DNA from: Halohasta litorea
GTDB lineage: Archaea; Halobacteriota; Halobacteria; Halobacteriales; Haloferacaceae
Length of the DNA stretch: 64,000 bases
Direction: 5' to 3'
Assembly (NCBI RefSeq): GCF_024494645.1
Contig: NZ_JANHDJ010000001.1
Location: 744,001-808,000, forward strand
In this document: positions 7,910-15,335 of the stretch, piece by piece
How positions within the stretch are numbered: position 1 is the first letter of the stretch
How the letters are laid out: each line of letters opens with the position of its first letter
Program-made: the position numbers and the translations under genes
The notes under the pieces: generated by a model
Seen by the model: only the letters and a program-made list of their open reading frames with translations
What the model was told of the DNA's origin: nothing
Database searches by the model: none

Positions 7910-8830
7910 TCAGTCCCGCGAGAGATACGTGATCCCGTTGGGACGGGTTCGCACGTCGATCCGGTCGACTTCCTCGCGGGCTTCCGTGTCGATCACCGAG
8001 ACGTCGTTGGTTTTGTTGTTCGTCACGTAGGCCAGCGAGCCGTCGCTGTTAAAAACGACTTCGCCGGGCCAGATGCCGACCGGAATCCGTTCGACCTCCC
8101 AGGGTCGCCCCTCGCCGCAGCGGTGAAAGCGGGTCTCGATGACCGAGACGTCGTTCGACAGCCGGTTCGGAACCAATGCGAGGGAGCCGTCGGGTGCGAA
8201 CACGATCCCGGTCGGCGAGCTCCCCAACTCCGTCTCGTAGAGAGCATCGTGGTGTTTGGGGTCATGGACGGTGAGTCGGCTCTCGTGTTGAATCGTCACA
8301 TAGACGTTGTCGGTCTCGGGGTTGACCGCGACCCCCTCCGGACCGTCACCGACGGGGACGTCGACGGCGATGCGTCGCTGGTCACAGTCGATGACTGTGA
8401 GGGTGTTGCCGTTGCTGTTGGTGACGTAGGCAGTCGACTCGTCGGCGTTCAGTGACAGCGTATTCGACAGCGACTGGTGGGTCGGGATCACGTCCAGGAC
8501 CGCGTCGCTCTCGATATCGAAGACGAACACCCGGCTGTTGTTCCGGGAAACCAACCAGAGCTCGTTGGCGCGCGTCCGGACGGCGAGTCCGCTGGGGTGA
8601 TCCAACAGGTCGTGGTCGATCCGGCCGGTGACAGAGAAGGTTTCGTTGTCGATGACGTTCAGCGCGTTGCCCTGCGCACAGGTCACGTAGCTTTTGCCCC
8701 CGTCCGGCGAGGTTTCGATCGTTACCGGATCGAAATCCGTGTCGATCTCCTCGATGGTTTCGCCGGTTTCGGGATCGACGACCGAGACACAGTCGTCGTC
8801 CCGGTTGAGCACGAGCAGACGATCATCCAT
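7910..8830 (-). CDS. YVTN-family beta-propeller protein
   Basis: A 306-residue protein made of about seven 40-residue blades, with repeated cores such as SYVTCAQGN, AYVTNSNGNTLTVID, VYVTIQHES and AYVTNNKTNDVSVID. These are YVTN/YncE-type propeller repeats, found in archaeal surface and redox-associated proteins. Start ATG 8830 is chosen; a 25-residue upstream extension has no signal-peptide character. No Tat or Sec signal is seen with this start, so a cytoplasmic location or an unusual export route is possible. Ligand and function are unknown. It converges on ppc with an 18-base gap. Confidence 0.78.
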   Translation of the reverse strand: MDDRLLVLNRDDDCVSVVDPETGETIEEIDTDFDPVTIETSPDGGKSYVTCAQGNALNVIDNETFSVTGRIDHDLLDHPSGLAVRTRANELWLVSRNNSRVFVFDIESDAVLDVIPTHQSLSNTLSLNADESTAYVTNSNGNTLTVIDCDQRRIAVDVPVGDGPEGVAVNPETDNVYVTIQHESRLTVHDPKHHDALYETELGSSPTGIVFAPDGSLALVPNRLSNDVSVIETRFHRCGEGRPWEVERIPVGIWPGEVVFNSDGSLAYVTNNKTNDVSVIDTEAREEVDRIDVRTRPNGITYLSRD

Positions 8831-8920
8831 GACAACAACAGCGGTCCGCACGGCAAAACCCCTTAGCACCGTCCCGACTGGCCGACTCTCCGGCCAGTCG
8901 GCCAATCGCTTCGGGTCGTG

Positions 8921-10042
8921 TTAGCGCACCGCTGCGGCGGCCTCGCCCATGATCTCGATGGCCTCACGCAGCGTTGCCTCGTCGGTCGCATACGAGATCC
9001 GTGCCATCCCCTCGCCGCCCGCGCCGAAGGCGTCGCCCGGGACGACGACCACCCCGCGGTCGATACACTCCTCGACGAACCCCTCGGGCACCTCGGGCAT
9101 CGCATAAAACGCCCCGCGGGGGGTTGCACAGTCGATGTCGTGGTCGGCCAGACCGTCAAGCAGGATGTCCCGCCGCCGCTCGAAGGAATCGGTCATCTCC
9201 GCGACGATTCCCTGCGGGCCGGTAAGGGCGGCCTCGGCGGCGTACTGTGCGGGCGCACTCGCACAGGCCTGGACGTACTGGTGGACCCGAAGCATTCGAT
9301 CGACGCGCTCGCTTGCGCCGGTGACCCAGCCCAGCCGCCAGCCCGTCATCGAGTACAGTTTCGAACTGGAGTTGACGACGACCACGTTGTCGCCCTCGGC
9401 GTACTCGATGGGCGAGTGGTGGCTGCCGTCGAAGACGGTGTACTCGTAGACCTCATCGGAGACACAGAGCACGTCGTGTTCGTCGGCGATGCGAGCGAAC
9501 TCCTGGATGTCCGCCTTGCTGGCGACCGCGCCGGTCGGATTCGCCGGGGAGTTGATAATAAACGCCGCGGTGTCGTCGGTGATGGCCGCCTCGACGGCCG
9601 CGGGATCGAGGGTGAGATCATCCCGGAGCGCCACTGGGACTGGCTTGCCATCGGCGAGTTTGGTCAGTGCGTCGTAGGAGACGAATCCTGGATCGGGAAT
9701 GATGACTTCCTCGCCGGGGTCGACATGGGCCTCAAGGGCGAGGTGGAGCGCCTCGCTGGCCCCGGAGGTGGCGATCACGTCGTCGGGGTCGATCTCGACG
9801 CCCTGATCGCGTTCGTGTTTGGCGGCGATGGCTTCGCGGAGTGGTTCGATCCCCTTGTTGCCGGTGTAGCCGTCGGCCTCCCCCGACTCGATGGCGTCGA
9901 CGGCGGCCTGGCGGGCGTGGTCCGGGGTCGGAAAGTCCGGCTGGCCCAACCCGAGATTGATCGCGTCGTCACCGGCTGCCTCGAATACTTCGCGGATGCC
10001 ACTGATCGAGATGCGCTCGACGCGCGAGGAAAACCCTGTCAT
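8921..10042 (-). CDS. Class I/II PLP-dependent aminotransferase
   Basis: A 373-residue fold-type I aminotransferase of the aspartate/aromatic group. It shows INLGLGQPDFPTP near residues 28-40, the Asn of INSPANPTGA, SDEVYEYTVFDG and the PLP lysine in SSSKLYSMTGWRLGW (about 229-243). A C-terminal Arg lies in GMARISYA. Substrate specificity cannot be read from the sequence; aspartate, aromatic or alanine-type donors are all possible. The upstream region carries a strong 15-bp hairpin at 10083-10118. Confidence 0.9.
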   Translation of the reverse strand: MTGFSSRVERISISGIREVFEAAGDDAINLGLGQPDFPTPDHARQAAVDAIESGEADGYTGNKGIEPLREAIAAKHERDQGVEIDPDDVIATSGASEALHLALEAHVDPGEEVIIPDPGFVSYDALTKLADGKPVPVALRDDLTLDPAAVEAAITDDTAAFIINSPANPTGAVASKADIQEFARIADEHDVLCVSDEVYEYTVFDGSHHSPIEYAEGDNVVVVNSSSKLYSMTGWRLGWVTGASERVDRMLRVHQYVQACASAPAQYAAEAALTGPQGIVAEMTDSFERRRDILLDGLADHDIDCATPRGAFYAMPEVPEGFVEECIDRGVVVVPGDAFGAGGEGMARISYATDEATLREAIEIMGEAAAAVR

Positions 10043-10082
10043 ACTCTACCTGCTCTCGGCCGACCCGATAGCTTTTGTTACA

Positions 10083-10118
10083 TTCGATGGGCGAGCCACT
10101 GTCGGCTCGCCCGTCGAA
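10083..10118. repeat. Strong hairpin between divergent genes
   Basis: TTCGA, T and GGGCGAGCC pair with GGCTCGCCC, G and TCGAA around a 6-nt loop (ACTGTC), giving 15 consecutive pairs including one T-G wobble. A similar half-motif, GGCTCGCTCGTCGAACCG, recurs at 10141-10158. The hairpin lies 41 nt before the aminotransferase ATG and 104 nt before the gene at 10222. It may be a regulator site or a 5' leader structure. Confidence 0.55.
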
Positions 10119-10221
10119 CCGTTTGCCGTGCGTCACTGATGGCTCGCTCGTCGAACCGCCTGGTGTCCTGGAGGCCACCCGGCTTCGTAACGCTCAGTAG
10201 CGTCGACTTCCTACTGCGCTT

Positions 10222-10707
10222 ATGTCACGGACTGGAGTCCGGTATGCGGCGGGCTTGCTTGCGGTTGCGGTGGCTGCGATCCACCTCTACTGGGCGTTTC
10301 CACGGCTCTTCACACAGTTTCAGGCAGGGATGGTCCCCGACCCCCGCCCGGCGCTGTTTATCATTTCGGGCGTCGCCATCCTCTTCGGGATCGCCCAGAT
10401 CCTCGATGGCCGCGATCCGGAGCCGATCTATCTCGCCGGAATCGGCCTCATGCTCGTCTATCTCGTCGGCTACGTGGTCTGGCACGCCTACTCGGGCCAC
10501 GGCGGCTTCTTTTGGCCGTGGGCCCCCGCGCCGATCACCCACGACCAGTCGACCGTCAGCCTGGTCGTCGAACACCTGCTGGCGACGCCGCTGGATCTCG
10601 CCTCGAAGATCCTCGAAACGCTCCTGTTGGGGCTGTTGGTCGTCCTCTACCGGGGCGAGCCGCAGTCGACCGACGAGGAGATCGAAGCCGTCGTCGGGAG
10701 TGACTAG
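10222..10707 (+). CDS. Four-helix membrane protein, unknown
   Basis: A 161-residue protein with four predicted membrane helices (about 6-24, 43-62, 68-88 and 120-145). It starts MSRTGVRYAAGLLAVAVAAIH. The loop between helices 3 and 4 is rich in Trp, His and Gly (WHAYSGHGGFFWPWAPAP). The C-terminal tail is acidic and faces the cytoplasm by charge bias. I do not recognise a characterised family; similar proteins are common and unnamed in haloarchaea. Confidence 0.7.
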   Translation: MSRTGVRYAAGLLAVAVAAIHLYWAFPRLFTQFQAGMVPDPRPALFIISGVAILFGIAQILDGRDPEPIYLAGIGLMLVYLVGYVVWHAYSGHGGFFWPWAPAPITHDQSTVSLVVEHLLATPLDLASKILETLLLGLLVVLYRGEPQSTDEEIEAVVGSD

Positions 10708-10710
10708 CCC

Positions 10711-10720
10711 TTTATAAATC
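10711..10720 (+). promoter_or_regulatory. TATA box before the micro-ORF at 10742
   Basis: TTTATAAATC is a consensus archaeal TATA box centred 27 nt before the ATG at 10742, not before the GTG at 10789. The transcript therefore probably begins at the micro-ORF. Confidence 0.6.
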
Positions 10721-10741
10721 GTTCAGGACAACAGTGTGGTA

Positions 10742-10792
10742 ATGAGACACCAACTACGGCCGATCGGTCGAGGCGCTGGGGTGGGTCAGTGA
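10742..10792 (+). CDS. Candidate 16-codon leader ORF coupled to the next gene
   Basis: ATG 10742 encodes MRHQLRPIGRGAGVGQ and ends in a TGA that overlaps the GTG start of the next gene as GTGA. The ATG is at ideal leaderless distance from a consensus TATA box. This would explain how a GTG start without an obvious ribosome-binding site is reached, by termination-reinitiation. The peptide is basic, unlike most haloarchaeal proteins. A chance ORF remains possible. Confidence 0.3.
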   Translation: MRHQLRPIGRGAGVGQ

Positions 10793-10998
10793 GTCGACCG
10801 AAATCGGTTCTCGATCGGATGCGGAAATACGAGACAAACATCATCGAAGACGTCGTCATGTCGGGGTTGATCTTCCTGACAATCTCGCTGGCGTGGTCCT
10901 ATGCGCCCGCATCGTGGCCACAGGCCATCTACTATTTCGTGCTCGCAGTCGGTCTGTTCGGCTATTTCAAATACGTCAGCCCGCCGCCGGAGCAGTAG
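10789..10998 (+). CDS. Small two-helix membrane protein, unknown
   Basis: A 69-residue protein starting at GTG 10789 (MSRPKSVLDRMRKYETNIIE). Two hydrophobic stretches span about 22-39 and 46-62, and the tail is KYVSPPPEQ. An internal ATG (10819) could also serve as start. The GTG overlaps the stop of the micro-ORF. No function is recognised. Confidence 0.6.
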   Translation: MSRPKSVLDRMRKYETNIIEDVVMSGLIFLTISLAWSYAPASWPQAIYYFVLAVGLFGYFKYVSPPPEQ

Positions 10999-11055
10999 CT
11001 CCGCCCGGCCACAGCAACCGAACACACTATTGTTTGTGAATAAGACTGTTCGGCT

Positions 11056-12618
11056 ATGTCGACGCTCCGTCGTGCGATAGCTGTCACGCTTTCGAGTCCC
11101 CGATTGCTGGCGATTATGGCTGCGGGCGCGCTCGCCGAGATCATCGTCCGAATCGGGCTCGGGATGGCTGCGGTCCCGATTGTCGGCGTGTTGTTCCCGC
11201 CCGTCTTCGGTGTGCTCGCCTACACCGCCGCCACGCCCGAACTCCGACGACACGTCGACGGCGACCCTACCGAGACCGTCGACCGTCCCGTCGACACGCA
11301 GTTGGCCGCTCGGTTGGTCGGACTGACAGTCGTCGCACACTCTGGGGCCGTTTTCGGGGCAGCGGCCCTCTTTCTGCTGGTCGACACCCCGCTTCGAGCG
11401 GCGCTCTATTTCTTCGGAGAGGGCGACCACCTCGGCGTGTTCGTCCAGTTTACGACACCACTGCTTGGAATCGCCGTCGGCACGGTGCTGCTCTGGACGC
11501 TCGTCGCCGGCGGAATCAGTCGGGTCGCGACGGGCGTCCCGATCCAGGAGGCGATGAAAACGGCCCTCGTCGAGCCGATACACCGACCGCGGGCCGCGGC
11601 CACGGCGATGGCTGTCCACCTCGTCCTTCTGGGGGCGGTGATCGGCGGACTCCTCGTTGGGGTCCCCTACACCCGCGGCACCGGCTCGCTGCTGGAGTTC
11701 GGTGTCGTCGCCGGGACCGTCGTGTTCGTCGTGCTCGCGTTCGGCTTCGCGTTTCTCGCGGCGTTTCACTCGATCCGGACGGCCGACCAGCCGGCGGGTC
11801 GGCTGCTCCGGTCGACCCCGTCGGTGTCGGCGCGACGGCTGGTGGTGGTCGGACTCCTCGTCACGAGCCTGCTGGTTGGGGCGAGTGCGGTCCGCCTCGC
11901 CGAACTCCGGCCGCTGGATCAGTCGCCGGAGCCGCTCGGCGACGAGCCGACTGCGGCCTACGCGACCGCGGTCGACAACACCGAGCAGGCGGACCACCGC
12001 TATCGGGTATCGATTAACGCCGACGAGTCGTCGCCGTTCATTCTCGAGTATCAACACGACCGTTCGGATCGACAGTATCGGGGGTTACCGCGAGGCAAAG
12101 CGAGCGGACCCGACATCTACGCCGACACCGGAGCCGGCTACCCGTCACGGATGGAGCCGGCGGGCCTGTTCTCGCTGGGGTCGGAGACCACCGCCGACGA
12201 CCGGACGCTCCGGGCGATGCCGAGCTATCTGCGATACAGCGACTATTACGACTGGAACCGAACCCTGACGCCGCTCGACAGGACCGTCGACGGCTGGGAG
12301 ACCGTCTCCGAGACCGAAAGTCGGCTCGTCCTCGAACTCCGAGATCCGGTCGACGTCGCCGAATTCGGCATTGGGTACCGTCCGGAGGAGGCGAGTAACG
12401 TCAGCGAATCGCGGGTCCGTGCGGTCGTCGACCGGGAGAGCCGGACGCTCGTCTCCGTCGAGAACCGACTGAACGCCACGATCGAACAGGACGGTGATGC
12501 GTATGCGGTGGATCGGTACAACGACCACGAGTTCGAGGTGGGCTACGACGTCCAACGCCCTCACGAACTGGGTCCACCGTCGCTCGGCCAGTGGCTCTGG
12601 CGACTCGCCGTCTACTGA
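11056..12618 (+). CDS. Polytopic membrane protein with large extracellular domain
   Basis: A 520-residue protein in two parts. Residues 1-285 hold about six membrane helices, among them LLAIMAAGALAEIIV, VGLTVVAHSGAVFGAA and LVVVGLLVTSLLVGAS. Residues 290-505 form an acidic, beta-rich, probably extracellular domain. Phrases such as SPFILEYQHDRSDRQYRG and VSVENRLNATIEQDG suggest a lipoprotein-sorting or LolA-like fold, as in several haloarchaeal lipoprotein families, but this is an impression only. The function is unknown. It is followed by yhbY after a TATA box. Confidence 0.7.
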   Translation: MSTLRRAIAVTLSSPRLLAIMAAGALAEIIVRIGLGMAAVPIVGVLFPPVFGVLAYTAATPELRRHVDGDPTETVDRPVDTQLAARLVGLTVVAHSGAVFGAAALFLLVDTPLRAALYFFGEGDHLGVFVQFTTPLLGIAVGTVLLWTLVAGGISRVATGVPIQEAMKTALVEPIHRPRAAATAMAVHLVLLGAVIGGLLVGVPYTRGTGSLLEFGVVAGTVVFVVLAFGFAFLAAFHSIRTADQPAGRLLRSTPSVSARRLVVVGLLVTSLLVGASAVRLAELRPLDQSPEPLGDEPTAAYATAVDNTEQADHRYRVSINADESSPFILEYQHDRSDRQYRGLPRGKASGPDIYADTGAGYPSRMEPAGLFSLGSETTADDRTLRAMPSYLRYSDYYDWNRTLTPLDRTVDGWETVSETESRLVLELRDPVDVAEFGIGYRPEEASNVSESRVRAVVDRESRTLVSVENRLNATIEQDGDAYAVDRYNDHEFEVGYDVQRPHELGPPSLGQWLWRLAVY

Positions 12619-12647
12619 TCTGCCATTCGGCGGCGTTTCCACTGGAT

Positions 12648-12657
12648 TATATAAAGG
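12648..12657 (+). promoter_or_regulatory. TATA box for yhbY
   Basis: TTATATAAAG is centred about 35 nt before the ATG at 12687, which implies a leader of roughly 9 nt. Confidence 0.55.
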
Positions 12658-12686
12658 TTGAAACGGACCGCCCCGTTTTGGACGGT

Positions 12687-12932
12687 ATGGTAGATCACGA
12701 ACTCCGGAAGGAGGCCCACGACCTCGACGTGACCGTCTGGGTCGGCAAAAGCGGGATCGACGCGGTGACCGAGGAGCTTCGCGGCCAACTCAAGGACCGC
12801 AAACTGGTCAAAGTCAAGTTCCTGCGGGCGGCCCGCGGCACGGACGACACCGAGGAGTTGGCCGAAGAACTGGCTGAGAAAGTCGACGCTGATCTGGTCG
12901 AGACGCGAGGCAACACGGCCGTCCTTACATAA
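12687..12932 (+). CDS. YhbY/CRS1-YhbY (CRM) domain RNA-binding protein
   Basis: An 81-residue protein that is a single CRM domain. It includes VTVWVGKSGIDAVTEEL with the family's GKSG-type loop, KLVKVKF, and the C-terminal strand VETRGNTAVLT. In E. coli, YhbY binds pre-50S ribosomal particles, and archaeal homologues are thought to act in ribosome maturation. Start ATG 12687 is chosen because the upstream in-frame extension is non-homologous and a strong TATA box lies just before it. Confidence 0.88.
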   Translation: MVDHELRKEAHDLDVTVWVGKSGIDAVTEELRGQLKDRKLVKVKFLRAARGTDDTEELAEELAEKVDADLVETRGNTAVLT

Positions 12933-13057
12933 CGGCCACCGGCCAACAGAACCCCCACGCCAGCCGAGATCGAACCGATGGAGTAGGAGTCGATCGCCGT
13001 CAGTTCAGCTGTTTGCTTTCCTTTATCATCAGCGACGACGTGGTCGAGGCGCGGTTT

Positions 13058-13414
13058 TCAATCGCCCGCGGCGGGCGGTGCATAGCCATCGACGCGCGCG
13101 GCTTGGTCGATGAACTGGCTGTGCCCAGTTATTTCGTCGAGTTCGATCGCTCGCTCGTCGTGAGCGAACGTGATGAGGCCAACGTCGGCGAGTTTCGGGA
13201 GATGGATGTGATGGAGGGCGATCTCGATATCTTTGGGCGTCTTCTCCCCAGCCGTCGCGGACGGACCCTCCAGTTCGTTAGCGAGCATTGCTGAGAGCGT
13301 AGTGATGTCGACTGCCTCGGCCTGCGTCCGCAGATAGTACAACACGTACCGCCGGTAAGGGTGTGTCAACACATCGAACGTCTCGTCCAATCCCGACCTA
13401 GTCTGTGATGCCAT
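13058..13414 (-). CDS. DUF7344 HTH domain protein, putative transcription regulator
   Basis: A 118-residue protein starting at ATG 13414. It contains GLDETFDVLTHPYRRYVLYYL near residues 8-28, the hallmark of the haloarchaeal DUF7344 winged-helix family. A helix-rich segment follows and then ALHHIHLPKLADVGLITF, the recognition-wing region. Many paralogues exist per genome and most are uncharacterised. An upstream extension to 13513 is rejected because a TATA-like element (about 13436-13446) lies at leaderless distance from 13414. Confidence 0.82.
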   Translation of the reverse strand: MASQTRSGLDETFDVLTHPYRRYVLYYLRTQAEAVDITTLSAMLANELEGPSATAGEKTPKDIEIALHHIHLPKLADVGLITFAHDERAIELDEITGHSQFIDQAARVDGYAPPAAGD

Positions 13415-13590
13415 TGTCTTCCGTCCGGGCCGAACTGACTTAACATCTTTTTGATGATAATTCTGACTATTTGATAAAACGAGCAAAACCGGGTGTTTGC
13501 TTGAGTTCTCCAAGGAGACGGAGTGAGTGGACTACGAAAGCGCGGGCGGGAGTGCAGAATTCCAACTGATACCGTCAGTTCGGCGGGCGG

Positions 13591-14106
13591 CTACTCTTTG
13601 TTCGACCCGATTTCCTCGGGCGCGTTGGCGTCCTCGTCGGCGAACTCCTGGTGGAAGTGATTCCACGGCTGGATGTGTTCTTCTGCCAGGATGTTGCTGC
13701 TTACGATTCGCAGGCCGAGGTCGTCTAGCTGGTCGGTGCTTTCCTCGATCTCGGAGGTCGACTCGGCGACGACCTCGACGTGGAGGTTTTCCTCGCCGGA
13801 CAACATCTCCCGAACGTTGACGACACCCCGCACTTCGAGGGCCTTCTCGGCCATCTCCGACCGGCGGGAGAGGGCCGTCGAGCAGATGAACAACACCTGC
13901 ATCGGATACCCCGCCTGCTCGTAGTTGAGTTCCGGATTGTAGCCGGTGATGATGCCCTTCTCCTCCAGTTGCTGGATTCGATTGTGGATGGTCGTGCCAG
14001 TGACATCCGTTTCATCCGCGATGTTCGTATCGGAGGCTCCGCGGGCGTCTATCTGCAACAGGTGCAGAATGCGGCGGTCGAGATTGTCGAGCGGCTCACC
14101 GTTCAT
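13591..14106 (-). CDS. Lrp/AsnC family transcription regulator
   Basis: A 171-residue regulator. The N-terminal HTH is LDNLDRRILHLLQIDARGASDTNIADETDVTGTTIHNRI (positions about 6-44, an AsnC-type helix-turn-helix). A RAM-like domain (about 66-140) follows, with VVNVREMLSGEENLHVEVVA. The tail is acidic and extends about 30 residues past the domain. Such proteins bind DNA as dimers or octamers and often sense amino acids. The target is unknown. The HTH contains one of the few CTAG sites in the window. Confidence 0.85.
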   Translation of the reverse strand: MNGEPLDNLDRRILHLLQIDARGASDTNIADETDVTGTTIHNRIQQLEEKGIITGYNPELNYEQAGYPMQVLFICSTALSRRSEMAEKALEVRGVVNVREMLSGEENLHVEVVAESTSEIEESTDQLDDLGLRIVSSNILAEEHIQPWNHFHQEFADEDANAPEEIGSNKE

Positions 14107-14246
14107 GACGACCGATTCGCTGCCGAATTATTTGAGTTATGTGCCCAGACCGGTCGTGTGTCCCCCCCTCTGTACTGACCTACTGACGAGCAAATTCACC
14201 AACTCAACCGCCCGAGCGTCTTTTAAAACATCTCACCAGTAGCCGT

Positions 14247-15335
14247 TTACAGTTCGTTGGGGTCAACCCGTCCCGCCAGCCATCGAGCCACGCCAGCCGC
14301 GGCCGCGGCCACCACCAGATAGCCTACAACTGCCGCGTACGTCGATCGGGTCGCACTATCGATCGCCAGCAACGCGGCGGTGTTCGCAGGGCTGCCGGGA
14401 AGGAACGAGGCCGCCGCAAACAGCAGCAGCACCCCGACCGAAAACAGCAGTTGGGCCGACCGCCGATCCGCGGCGACCAGCGAGATGCCGACCGCAACGG
14501 CGACCACGACCACCGAGGCGGCGGTCGCCAGCGCGAAGAGCCACGCGCCGTTCGCAATCCCCACGCCGTTCAACGAGAGCAACGCCAGCCACGTCATCGC
14601 CTGTAGCGGGGCGAGAGCGATCATGGCGAGGGCTTTGCCGTCGACGATCTGGGTCAACGAGACCGGGGCCACGCGCAGCAGTTCGAGGGTGCCGCGGTCG
14701 ACTTCCTCCGTGATGGAGTCGACGGCGATCGAGCCGCTGATGAACACCGGCAGGAACACCAACAGCGGCAGCAAGACGGTGTAGGTGAAGTCGAAGTAGG
14801 GGTTGCCGCCGCGGTCCGGCGGGAGATCCAGCGGGACGACCTCCAGGGAGGCCGCGCGCTCGGTTCGCTGTTGGCGTTCGAGCGCCCGCAGTACCTCCTG
14901 GCTCTCGGCAACCACCAGTGTCGTCTCGATCGATCCCTCCGGTGCGGTCAGTATCACTTCGATCGTCCCGTCGCGTCTCGACGTATCGAACACCGCCTGT
15001 GTGCGCCCCTCGTCGAAGGCCACGAACGCCGCTGCCGTGGAGTTGTACTCGGTGCCGCTGAGCGTGTCGCTGTCGGCCATCGCCGCCAGCATCTCGTCGG
15101 AGGCCTCGCCGGTCACCGCAGCCTCGATGCCGTACCCCTCGACGCTGCCGGGATCGTAGAGCGACACCAGCCCGACGACGAGGAAGCCCGAAAAGCCCGC
15201 GACGAACAGCTGGATCACCAACGCGAGGACGATCGTCTTCTCGCGGCTCAACACCTGGAGTTCTCGTTTGGCGATCGTGAGCCGCTGGCTTCGGAGCCGG
15301 GCCCGGAGCCGTTCGACGGCACTCTGCTCAGACAT
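14247..15335 (-). CDS. ABC-2 type transporter permease
   Basis: A 362-residue permease. The first helix near residues 35-58 (VLALVIQLFVAGFSGFLVV) is followed by an extracellular domain of about 130 residues. Five further helices lie from about 183 to the C-terminus, and the cytoplasmic coupling segment TEEVDRGTLELLRVAPVS sits near 207-224. This is the NatB/ABC-2 exporter layout. It overlaps the upstream permease-protease gene by 8 bases and forms the last gene of a three-gene operon. The exported substrate is unknown. ATG 15335 is preferred to a GTG two codons upstream. Confidence 0.85.
   Translation of the reverse strand: MSEQSAVERLRARLRSQRLTIAKRELQVLSREKTIVLALVIQLFVAGFSGFLVVGLVSLYDPGSVEGYGIEAAVTGEASDEMLAAMADSDTLSGTEYNSTAAAFVAFDEGRTQAVFDTSRRDGTIEVILTAPEGSIETTLVVAESQEVLRALERQQRTERAASLEVVPLDLPPDRGGNPYFDFTYTVLLPLLVFLPVFISGSIAVDSITEEVDRGTLELLRVAPVSLTQIVDGKALAMIALAPLQAMTWLALLSLNGVGIANGAWLFALATAASVVVVAVAVGISLVAADRRSAQLLFSVGVLLLFAAASFLPGSPANTAALLAIDSATRSTYAAVVGYLVVAAAAAGVARWLAGRVDPNEL

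Noticed and set aside
8918-10717. Open frame of 599 codons on the plus strand across the aminotransferase gene
   Set aside because: It is antisense to a gene with intact catalytic motifs, has no recognisable domain, and is the usual high-GC shadow.
10786-12057. Open frame of 423 codons antisense to the 520-residue membrane protein
   Set aside because: Charged low-complexity product typical of antisense GC-rich frames; the plus strand encodes coherent membrane helices.
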